A stretch of DNA of 7,073 bases, from the NCBI GenBank assembly GCA_021780795.1, contig JAJXYA010000337.1, positions 1 through 7,073 on the forward strand. The letters are read 5' to 3'. Source of the stretch: Bacillota bacterium (GTDB lineage Bacteria; Bacillota_A; Clostridia; Clostridiales; Clostridiaceae). Position 1 is the stretch's first letter, and each line of letters opens with the position of its first letter. A program made the position numbers and the translations under genes. Positions 1 to 5,557 of the stretch are shown in pieces. The notes under the pieces are model-generated. The model had not been told where the DNA came from, did no database searches, and was given only the letters and a program-made list of their open reading frames with translations.

Positions 1-691
1 TAGCTCCTGCTAATAAAACTTTTGGGAAAAGTTTATTTATATCAAATGAGTATTTTGCAACGTCTGGTAAGTTAGTGAATTTTTTAAGTAAAGCTTCATC
101 ATAATCATGTGTATTTATATCAATTGGGAACATTCCCGAAGCATCGCATATTCCTAAAACCTTTTCATTTGTAAGCTGCCAATGAATATATCCAGCTAAA
201 GTTGTCATGAAATCAAGTTTTTCTAAGTGAGGTTCATTGTTTAGAATAGCTTGATATAGATGAGCTATACTCCATCTTTCAGGAATATTGTACTGAAATA
301 ATTCAGTAAGTTTTTTTGCTGCTTTTTCAGTCATTGTATTTCTCCAGGTTCTAAAAGGAACTAGGAGTTGACCTTCTTTATCAAAAGCCATATAACCATG
401 CATCATTGCTTAAAAACCTATGGAACCTATATTTGTTAAGGTAACACCGTATTTTTCTTTAACTTCAGCAAAAAGCTTTTGATAGCTGTATTGTAAGCCT
501 TTCCAAATTTCTTCAAGTGGATAGGTCCAAATACCATCCTTAAGGCTTGTCTCCCATTCAAAGCTTCCGCTTGCCAGTGGAGTGAAATCGTTTCCGATTA
601 AAATGGCTTTGATACGAGTAGAACCAAATTCTATGCCAAGTGATGTTTTGCCATTTTCAATTTCCTCTGCTCTTTGATCCTTCATAATCAA
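1..691 (-). pseudogene. FGGY-family pentulose kinase (ribulokinase/xylulokinase type), 5' part with a premature stop
   Basis: The family phosphorylates a sugar (here probably a ketopentose) with ATP in the cytoplasm. Residues 18-32 (LGIEFGSTRIKAILI) are the N-terminal phosphate-binding strand-turn of FGGY kinases. The frame runs 93 codons, meets TAA at 410-412, then stays open in the same frame to the window edge with clearly homologous protein ([39 protein letters not shown]), so 230 codons are visible of a family usually about 500-540 long. The missing residue is usually Ser (SAMMHGY in relatives, from memory), so one TCA-to-TAA change explains it. Start is TTG at 689-691, set by GAGGAGG 8 nt upstream. 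Neighbours tal-tkt and the AraR-like operators suggest the clostridial ribulokinase AraK, but substrate specificity is inferred. Re-initiation at ATG 404-406 would drop the phosphate-binding segment, so function is unlikely unless the stop is a sequencing error. Confidence 0.85.
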
Positions 692-699
692 TAAAAAAA

Positions 700-706
700 C
701 CTCCTC
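700..706 (-). promoter_or_regulatory. Ribosome binding site that selects a TTG start for the kinase
   Basis: On the minus strand GAGGAGG ends 8 nt before TTG (691-689). The next ATG (685-683) is two codons further on and lies 14 nt from the same motif, which is too far. TTG is therefore the better supported start; this is inferred from spacing alone. Confidence 0.65.
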
Positions 707-732
707 AGTAATGTGAAAAAAACAAATTTCTT

Positions 733-746
733 TGAAAGCGATTTAA
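733..746. promoter_or_regulatory. cre-like CcpA site at the kinase transcription start
   Basis: TGAAAGCGATTTAA matches the catabolite-responsive element consensus TGWAANCGNTNWCA at all but one defined position. It lies 7 bp downstream of the proposed minus-strand -10 box, so it would cover the first transcribed bases, a usual place for CcpA repression. The same 14 bp recur at 1023-1036. CcpA binding is inferred. Confidence 0.65.
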
Positions 747-751
747 TATTA

Positions 752-770
752 TCATAATAATATTAATAAG
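752..770. repeat. 19-bp direct repeat, copy 1 (within the kinase promoter)
   Basis: The 19 bases TCATAATAATATTAATAAG occur here and, identically, at 909-927. This copy spans the -10 region and most of the spacer of the minus-strand promoter. Its left part also joins a perfect 8-bp inverted repeat (745-752 with 757-764). The AT-only composition weakens the case for meaning, but exact identity over 19 bp within 160 bp is notable. Confidence 0.6.
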
Positions 771-782
771 AATAAATGTCAA
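754..782 (-). promoter_or_regulatory. Promoter of the kinase gene (sigma-A type)
   Basis: Read on the minus strand, TTGACA (782-777) is followed after 17 bp by TATTAT (759-754), one base from the TATAAT consensus. Transcription would start near 747, giving a leader of about 55 nt. The 12-bp core ATTGACATTTAT is identical to that in the opposing tal promoter. Confidence 0.7.
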
Positions 783-794
783 TATAAAAAACAT

Positions 795-810
795 TATTGT
801 GCGTACAAAT
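795..810. promoter_or_regulatory. AraR-like operator, kinase side
   Basis: The 16 bp agree with the Bacillus AraR consensus ATTTGTACGTACAAAT at 13 positions, with a perfect right half GTACAAAT. The site ends exactly 12 bp upstream of the kinase -35 box. Assignment to AraR rests on recalled consensus and on the pentose gene context; no regulator gene lies in the window. Confidence 0.6.
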
Positions 811-908
811 TTCAAATTTAATGAAAAAATTAAGATATAAAAGCAAGTTCAGTTGAAACAGGTCTAGCACTGCCATGATAGATAATATATTATGATAAAA
901 ATAAATGT

Positions 909-927
909 TCATAATAATATTAATAAG
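909..927. repeat. 19-bp direct repeat, copy 2 (mid-spacer)
   Basis: Exact copy of 752-770. Here the sequence that should supply a minus-strand -35 box does not (TGTCAA at 777-782 is replaced by unrelated bases), so it looks like a promoter fragment without its -35 element. A nearby ATAAATGT (900-907) also resembles 772-779 of the first promoter. Confidence 0.6.
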
Positions 928-960
928 ATAATTACGATATAGATTTATAATATAAATTAA

Positions 961-976
961 ATTAGTACGTACTAAT
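961..976. promoter_or_regulatory. AraR-like operator, tal-tkt side (perfect palindrome)
   Basis: ATTAGTACGTACTAAT is a perfect 16-bp palindrome differing from the AraR consensus ATTTGTACGTACAAAT at two symmetric positions. It ends 12 bp upstream of the tal -35 box, the same spacing as the operator on the kinase side. Binding by an AraR-family regulator is inferred. Confidence 0.7.
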
Positions 977-988
977 ATGCGAATATTA

Positions 989-1017
989 TTGACATTTATA
1001 ATTATAAATATTATTCT
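989..1017 (+). promoter_or_regulatory. Promoter of the tal-tkt operon (sigma-A type)
   Basis: A perfect -35 box TTGACA (989-994) is followed after 17 bp by TATTCT (1012-1017), four of six matches to TATAAT. Transcription would start near 1024, giving a leader of about 93 nt. The core ATTGACATTTAT (988-999) is identical to the one in the kinase promoter. Confidence 0.7.
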
Positions 1018-1022
1018 ATTTA

Positions 1023-1036
1023 TGAAAGCGATTTAA
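1023..1036. promoter_or_regulatory. cre-like CcpA site at the tal transcription start
   Basis: TGAAAGCGATTTAA, identical to 733-746, starts 5 bp after the proposed -10 box and so covers the first transcribed bases. One defined position deviates from the cre consensus. It would let CcpA repress tal-tkt when a preferred sugar is present; this is inferred. Confidence 0.65.
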
Positions 1037-1043
1037 GTTATAT

Positions 1044-1052
1044 AAAGGAGGG
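1044..1052 (+). promoter_or_regulatory. Orphan Shine-Dalgarno sequence in the tal leader
   Basis: AAAGGAGGG is a very strong match to the 16S anti-SD sequence, yet no ATG, GTG or TTG lies at a usable distance downstream. It sits about 20 nt after the predicted transcription start. The tal gene has its own site at 1103-1108. It may be an mRNA 5' stabiliser of the STAB-SD type known upstream of Bacillus thuringiensis cry3A, or the relic of a lost leader peptide. Confidence 0.5.
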
Positions 1053-1116
1053 ATTAAAAAAGCAATACTATTTAAAAATCTGCATAAAATATATAAATTT
1101 TTAGGAGGCTTATAAA

Positions 1117-1764
1117 ATGAAACTTTTTATTGATACAGCGAATGTTAACGATATAAGAGAAGCAAATGATATGGGAATAATATGTGGAGTGACTACCAAC
1201 CCTTCACTAATTGCTAAAGAAGGAAGAGATTTTAATGAAGTTATAAAGGAAATAACTTCTATAGTAGATGGACCGATTAGTGGAGAGGTAATTTCGCTAG
1301 ATGCTGAAGGCATGATAAAAGAAGGCAGAGAGATAGCAAAAATTCATAAAAACATGGTAGTAAAAATACCTATAACCGAAGAGGGTTTGAAAGCAGTAAA
1401 GGTACTATCTAATGAAGGAATTAAAACGAATGTAACACTTATATTTTCAGCTGGTCAAGCTCTTTTAGCTGCGAGAGCAGGAGCAACTTTTGTTAGTCCT
1501 TTTCTTGGAAGGCTAGATGATATATGTTCAAATTCAATGGAATTAATAAAGTCTATAGTTAACATTTTTGAAACTCATCATATTAAAACAGAAATAATCG
1601 CTGCTAGCATAAGAAGTCCAAAACATGTAATCGATGCAGCTGAAGCAGGAGCACATATTGGAACTATTCCTTATAACGTTTTAAAACAACTTATAAAGCA
1701 TCCGCTTACTGATTCAGGAATAGAAAGATTTATGAAGGATTGGAAAGAAGCTTTTAATAAATAG
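1117..1764 (+). CDS. tal: Transaldolase, small TalC/FSA-type subfamily
   Basis: Transfers a dihydroxyacetone unit between sugar phosphates in the non-oxidative pentose phosphate pathway, in the cytoplasm. The 215-residue length is normal for this single-domain TIM-barrel subfamily. Visible motifs are FIDTAN (4-9), [13 protein letters not shown] (24-36), VVKIPIT with Schiff-base Lys83, TNVTLIFS (104-111), SPFLGRLDD (127-135), [10 protein letters not shown] (162-171) and [11 protein letters not shown] (195-205). Aligned by eye to E. coli FsaA, Glu57 replaces FsaA Gln59 and Phe129 replaces Tyr131. These are transaldolase-type residues, so it should be a transaldolase rather than a fructose-6-phosphate aldolase. 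AGGAGG at 1103-1108 lies 8 nt before the ATG. It is the first gene of the operon and tkt follows after 16 bp. It appears intact. Confidence 0.95.
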   Translation: MKLFIDTANVNDIREANDMGIICGVTTNPSLIAKEGRDFNEVIKEITSIVDGPISGEVISLDAEGMIKEGREIAKIHKNMVVKIPITEEGLKAVKVLSNEGIKTNVTLIFSAGQALLAARAGATFVSPFLGRLDDICSNSMELIKSIVNIFETHHIKTEIIAASIRSPKHVIDAAEAGAHIGTIPYNVLKQLIKHPLTDSGIERFMKDWKEAFNK

Positions 1765-1780
1765 TATGGAGGAATAATTA

Positions 1781-3772
1781 ATGAATATTGATAATTTAGC
1801 TGTAAATACAATAAGAATACTATCTGCTGAAGCAATTCAGAAGGCTAAATCAGGACATCCAGGACTGCCAATGGGAGCTGCACCAATGGCATACACACTT
1901 TGGAATAGACATTTAAAACACAGTCCTAGTAATTCAAAATGGATAGATAGAGACAGGTTTGTACTATCTGCAGGACATGGTTCCATGCTTTTATATTCAT
2001 TATTAAACATATTTGGATACGATGTAACTGTTGAGGATATAAAAAACTTTAGACAGTTTGAAAGTAAAACTCCAGGACATCCTGAATACAAATTCACTGA
2101 TGGAGTTGAAACTACAACAGGTCCACTTGGACAAGGAGTATGCAATGCAGTTGGTATGGCAATAGCTGAAAGTCACTTGGCAAGCAAGTTCAATAAAACA
2201 AATTATAATGTAATAGATCACTATACCTACGCTCTAGTTGGAGATGGTTGCTTGATGGAAGGAATTTCTGGAGAGGCATGTTCTCTTGCTGGTACCTTAG
2301 GACTTGGGAAATTAATTGTTTTATATGATTCAAATAATATAACTATTGAAGGAAATACTGATATTGCCTTTAGAGAAGATGTAGCATTAAGATATGAAGC
2401 ATACGGCTGGCAGGTTTTAAAGGTTAAGGATGGTACCGATATTTTGGAGATAGATGCTGCAATAAAGGAAGCAAAAAAAGATTGTAATAGACCTTCTATT
2501 ATAATAGTAAGAAATATTATTGGCTTTGGATGCCCTGCAAAACAAGGTAAATCATCTGCTCACGGGGAACCTCTAGGTGAAGAAAATTTAAAGCTAACAA
2601 AAGAACATTTAAATTGGACTTACGAACCTTTTACTGTTCCAGAGGAAATTGAAAACTTTAAGAAGGAATTTGTAATAAAAGCTAAAAAAATAGAAAATAA
2701 GTGGAATGAAATGCTTGCTTCTTATAAAGAGCAATATCCTGAGTTGAAAAAAGAATGGGAAATGTGGTTTGATGAAAAGAGTGGAGTAGATCTTTTGGAA
2801 AACGAACAATTTTGGAAGTTTGATAAACCACTAGCTACAAGAGAATCTTCAGGTATACTAATTAATAGATTAAGTAAGCTCATTCCTAATTTAATTGGAG
2901 GTTCTGCAGATTTAGCTCCATCCAATAAAACATATATGGAAGGCAAAGGCGATTTTTCTAAAGAGGATAGAAGCGGAGCAAATATGCATTTTGGAGTTAG
3001 AGAACATGCCATGGCAGCTATCGCAAACGGAATGTATTTACATGGTGGACTTAAGGTTTTTGTAGCAACCTTCTTCGTATTTAGTGATTATATGAAAGGT
3101 GCTATGAGACTTTCTGCCATAATGAAGCTTCCGATAATATACGTGTTAACTCACGATAGTATCGGTGTAGGTGAAGATGGACCGACACATGAACCTATCG
3201 AACAACTAGCTTCCTTAAGAACTATTCCGAATATGACTGTATTTAGACCAGCAGATTCCTGTGAAACAGCAGCAGCTTGGTATAGTGCTTTAAATTCAAA
3301 AAATGGGCCTACTGCTTTAGTACTTACAAGACAAAAGCTTCCTCTATACGAGAATTCGGGTAAAAATGCACTTAAGGGCGGATACATTTTAAAAGAAGCT
3401 AAAAATAAAGAAAAGCCTGATGTTATACTTATGGCTTCTGGTTCAGAGGTTGAACTGATTTTAAATGCTGCAATAGAGCTAGAAAAAGAAAATATTTCTG
3501 CAAGAGTTGTTAGCATGCCTTCCTTTGAATTATTTGAAGCTCAAAGTGAACAATATAAAAACCTTGTTTTACCTAAAAATATAAGAGCTAGAGTTGCAGT
3601 AGAAGCAGCCTCACCTTTTGGTTGGCATAAATATGTTGGAATCGATGGAGAAGTTATCGCTATGGAAGGCTTTGGTGCCTCAGGAAAAGCTGAAATTTTA
3701 TTTGAACAGTTTGGTTTCACTGTAGAAAATGTAATAGAAAAGGTTAAAATGGTTATAAATAATTTGAATTAG
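1781..3772 (+). CDS. tkt: Transketolase
   Basis: A thiamine-diphosphate enzyme that moves two-carbon ketol units between sugar phosphates, linking pentose phosphates to fructose-6-phosphate and glyceraldehyde-3-phosphate. The 663 residues are full length for bacterial transketolase. The N-terminal domain has [12 protein letters not shown] (24-35), [10 protein letters not shown] (63-72), TTTGPLGQG (111-119) and the cofactor/Mg motif running from GDG (154-156) through Glu160 to NN (185-186). His261 (SAHGEPLG) is in the donor site. The middle pyrimidine-binding domain has [10 protein letters not shown] (373-382), FGVREHAM with catalytic Glu408, and DGPTHEP (467-472, His470). A C-terminal domain follows from about 535. 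GGAGG lies 8 nt before the ATG, and only 16 bp separate it from tal, so the two are co-transcribed. No lesion was seen, and no clear terminator follows. Confidence 0.97.
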   Translation: MNIDNLAVNTIRILSAEAIQKAKSGHPGLPMGAAPMAYTLWNRHLKHSPSNSKWIDRDRFVLSAGHGSMLLYSLLNIFGYDVTVEDIKNFRQFESKTPGHPEYKFTDGVETTTGPLGQGVCNAVGMAIAESHLASKFNKTNYNVIDHYTYALVGDGCLMEGISGEACSLAGTLGLGKLIVLYDSNNITIEGNTDIAFREDVALRYEAYGWQVLKVKDGTDILEIDAAIKEAKKDCNRPSIIIVRNIIGFGCPAKQGKSSAHGEPLGEENLKLTKEHLNWTYEPFTVPEEIENFKKEFVIKAKKIENKWNEMLASYKEQYPELKKEWEMWFDEKSGVDLLENEQFWKFDKPLATRESSGILINRLSKLIPNLIGGSADLAPSNKTYMEGKGDFSKEDRSGANMHFGVREHAMAAIANGMYLHGGLKVFVATFFVFSDYMKGAMRLSAIMKLPIIYVLTHDSIGVGEDGPTHEPIEQLASLRTIPNMTVFRPADSCETAAAWYSALNSKNGPTALVLTRQKLPLYENSGKNALKGGYILKEAKNKEKPDVILMASGSEVELILNAAIELEKENISARVVSMPSFELFEAQSEQYKNLVLPKNIRARVAVEAASPFGWHKYVGIDGEVIAMEGFGASGKAEILFEQFGFTVENVIEKVKMVINNLN

Positions 3773-3788
3773 AAAGGTGATTATAAAT

Positions 3789-3928
3789 ATGATCAAGAAA
3801 GAGATTTATGGCTACCTTGAAGAAAAACCAATTTATAAATATACTATTAATAATAAAGCAATGAAGTAAAAGAATATAGTATAAAGTATCATTTTGATTT
3901 AATTTCGAAAATATTGGATAATAAATAA
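3789..3928 (+). pseudogene. galM: Remnant of aldose 1-epimerase (galM), N-terminus only
   Basis: Sixteen bases after tkt, and 8 nt beyond AAAGGTGA (3773-3780), an ATG opens a 26-codon frame ending at TAA 3867-3869. Its peptide (KEIYGYLEEKPIYKYTINN) resembles the start of mutarotases, which typically begin with K-x-x-F/Y-G and a Y-x-Y-T-L/I-x-N strand followed by NGMEV. Just there the frame breaks. Another frame, offset by two bases, reads NEVKEYSIKY up to LISKIL before TAA at 3926-3928, which may continue the gene in degraded form. The rest of a roughly 300-350 residue enzyme is absent. A galM gene following tal-tkt is consistent with clostridial pentose clusters as I recall them. The 26-residue peptide might still be translated. 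The call rests on remembered family consensus, not a search. Confidence 0.55.
3894..3922 (+). promoter_or_regulatory. Candidate promoter of the FAD-Rieske gene
   Basis: TTGATT (3894-3899), 17 bp, then GATAAT (3917-3922), five of six matches to the -10 consensus. Transcription would start near 3929, shortly before the hairpin at 3939-3983. It lies within the galM relic. In such AT-rich DNA a chance match is possible. Confidence 0.4.
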
Positions 3929-3938
3929 AATTATAGCA

Positions 3939-3983
3939 CATACTAATTTAGATGATTTATAAAAATTGGAGTGAATTAGTATG
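3939..3983 (+). promoter_or_regulatory. Inverted repeat / hairpin enclosing the start codon
   Basis: CATACTAATT (3939-3948) is exactly complementary to AATTAGTATG (3974-3983), and one G-U and one A-U pair extend the stem to 12 bp (3939-3950 with 3972-3983). The start ATG at 3981-3983 forms the foot of the stem, while the ribosome binding sequence TTGGAG lies in the 21-nt loop. This could limit translation of the oxidoreductase, or be a protein-binding palindrome. The stem is AT-rich and only moderately stable. Confidence 0.5.
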
Positions 3984-5543
3984 AGTAATTTATCAGACGT
4001 TTTTTCAAGTCGCCATGAAGCTTATTGGATTTTGAGTACAAAAGAAACAGGTTTTCCCCCTCTAAAAGATGACCTAAGAGTTGATGTGGCAATTATTGGC
4101 GGTGGAATTGTTGGAATAACTGCGGCATACCTACTTAAAAAGAAGGGCTATAAGGTTGCAGTTTTAGAAAGTGATAAAATTTTGCACGGCACTACTGGTC
4201 ATACCACTGCCAAGCTCACATCTCAACATGGATTAATTTATCATAAACTAATAAGTAAATTTGGAGAAGAAAAAGCAAAGGAGTATGCAGATGCCAATGA
4301 AAGTTCCATTCAATTTGTATCGGATATAATTAAAGAAAACGGAATTGAATGTAATTACGAGGTTTGTCCGTCTTATGTTTATACTAGTTCAAAGGAATAT
4401 ATAAAAAAGATCGAAGAAGAAGTTGAGGCTGCTTCAAAATTGGGAATAAATTCAGCATATGTAGAAAAAATACCATTGCCTTTTGATACTATTTGTGCAG
4501 TGAGGTTTGATAATCAAGCAAAATTTCATCCGCTGAAATATTTGCTTGCCCTTTCTTCTAAGATAACAGAGGAAGGCAGCGATATATTTGAGCATACTAC
4601 AGTGGTAGATATAAAACATGAACACAATAGTAAAAGTGAAGTTATAACGAGAGATGGTAAAAAGGTTACGTCAGATTTTGTTATAATAGCTTCCCACTAT
4701 CCCTGCTATGATGGTCTAGGAATGTATTTTGCAAGAATGTATATTGAAAAATCGTATTTAATTGGATTAAAAATAAAGGATAAATTTTCAGAAGCAATAT
4801 TTATAAATGCTGAAAGCCCTACAAGGTCTTTAAGAACTGCCAATACAGGTGAAGATGAAATCTTATTGGTTGGAGGAGAAAATCACATTACTGCTTCAGA
4901 AAAGGACACAAATATTCATTATGAAAGTTTAGCTAATTTTTCAAAAGAAAACTTTAACCTAGATAAGATTTTGTATAGATGGTCCACTCAAGATTGTATG
5001 ACAGTAGATGGTGTCCCTTATGTTGGAAAGTTAACTTCAAAAACAGAAGACATATTTGTTGCTACTGGTTTTGGAAAATGGGGAATGACAAATGGTACTG
5101 CTGCAGCTAGAATTTTAACTGACCATATAATAAAAGGGGAAAGTCCATGGCAAGAAGTGTATAATCCTTCTAGATTCGATGTTTTAGCAGCTAGTGGAAA
5201 ATTTATTGCACATAACTTAGATGTTGCTAATAATTATATAGGTGGCAAAATTGCCTCTGTGCCAAAAGATATTAAGCTAAAGAGCGGCGAAGCTGAAGTA
5301 ATTAAAACCGATGAAGGCAAGATGGGAGCTTATAAAGATGAAAATGGAAAGCTCCACCTCGTAAATATTACGTGTACCCACTTAGGTTGTGAATTAGTTT
5401 GGAACGATGCAGAAAAAACATGGGATTGTCCTTGTCATGGCTCAAGATTTACTTTCGATGGTGAAAATGTTGAAGGCCCTGCTTTTATTCCTTTAAACCA
5501 TCAAGGAGAGGGGCAAAATGAAAAGGATGCAAATATAAAATAA
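3981..5543 (+). CDS. FAD-dependent oxidoreductase with C-terminal Rieske [2Fe-2S] domain (YhfW-like)
   Basis: 520 residues, full length for the family of Bacillus subtilis YhfW, whose substrate is unknown. Residues 35-65 form the FAD-binding Rossmann start (DVAIIGGGIVG, with GGGxxG at 40-45 and Glu63 ending the second strand). The DadA/glycine-oxidase-like (DAO) fold runs to about 385, with DGVPYVGK (343-350) and ATGFGKWGMTNG (361-372) as its FAD-contacting end. The Rieske domain follows at about 425-505, with CTHLGC (465-470) and CPCHGS (483-488). Cluster ligands should be Cys465, His467, Cys483 and His486, and Cys470/Cys485 could form the usual disulfide. There is no signal peptide, so it is probably cytoplasmic. 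GGAG at 3968-3971 lies 9 nt before the ATG, which sits in a hairpin. It probably passes electrons between FAD and the cluster; physiological role and partner are unknown. Confidence 0.9.
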   Translation: MSNLSDVFSSRHEAYWILSTKETGFPPLKDDLRVDVAIIGGGIVGITAAYLLKKKGYKVAVLESDKILHGTTGHTTAKLTSQHGLIYHKLISKFGEEKAKEYADANESSIQFVSDIIKENGIECNYEVCPSYVYTSSKEYIKKIEEEVEAASKLGINSAYVEKIPLPFDTICAVRFDNQAKFHPLKYLLALSSKITEEGSDIFEHTTVVDIKHEHNSKSEVITRDGKKVTSDFVIIASHYPCYDGLGMYFARMYIEKSYLIGLKIKDKFSEAIFINAESPTRSLRTANTGEDEILLVGGENHITASEKDTNIHYESLANFSKENFNLDKILYRWSTQDCMTVDGVPYVGKLTSKTEDIFVATGFGKWGMTNGTAAARILTDHIIKGESPWQEVYNPSRFDVLAASGKFIAHNLDVANNYIGGKIASVPKDIKLKSGEAEVIKTDEGKMGAYKDENGKLHLVNITCTHLGCELVWNDAEKTWDCPCHGSRFTFDGENVEGPAFIPLNHQGEGQNEKDANIK

Positions 5544-5557
5544 AACATTGAATTTTT

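Larger units (their letters stand above)
692..1116. promoter_or_regulatory. Divergent kinase / tal-tkt control region
   Basis: This 425-bp gene-free, very AT-rich stretch separates the two divergent transcription units. It holds, in order, the kinase ribosome binding site, a cre-like site, the minus-strand promoter, an AraR-like operator, a 150-bp spacer containing a second copy of a 19-bp promoter segment, a second AraR-like operator, the plus-strand promoter, a second cre-like site, an orphan Shine-Dalgarno sequence and the tal ribosome binding site. The spacer 811-960 holds no ORF of note. Its slightly less AT-rich part, about 845-880, matches nothing I recognise. Confidence 0.8.

Noticed and set aside
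410..412. TAA as a recoded (selenocysteine-like) codon
   Set aside because: Known recoding for selenocysteine uses TGA and for pyrrolysine TAG. No supporting structure is evident, and the family is not known to use either.
1071..1105. Possible hairpin in the tal leader just before the ribosome binding site
   Set aside because: The stem is 7 bp of A-T pairs only, expected by chance in such AT-rich sequence. No riboswitch or T-box motif was recognised in the leader.
1110..1313. Minus-strand open frame over the start of tal
   Set aside because: Antisense to a clearly conserved transaldolase N-terminus, with no recognisable protein.
1837..2145. Minus-strand open frame inside tkt (also 2003-2221, 2609-2809, 2722-3012 and 3151-3516)
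   Set aside because: These are antisense shadows of a well-supported transketolase gene. They lack recognisable domains, and the sense-frame protein is conserved throughout.
3753..3941. Minus-strand 62-codon frame across the tkt-oxidoreductase gap
   Set aside because: Composition is that of translated AT-rich non-coding DNA (I, Y, F, N), with no recognised motif. The plus-strand galM relic explains the region better.
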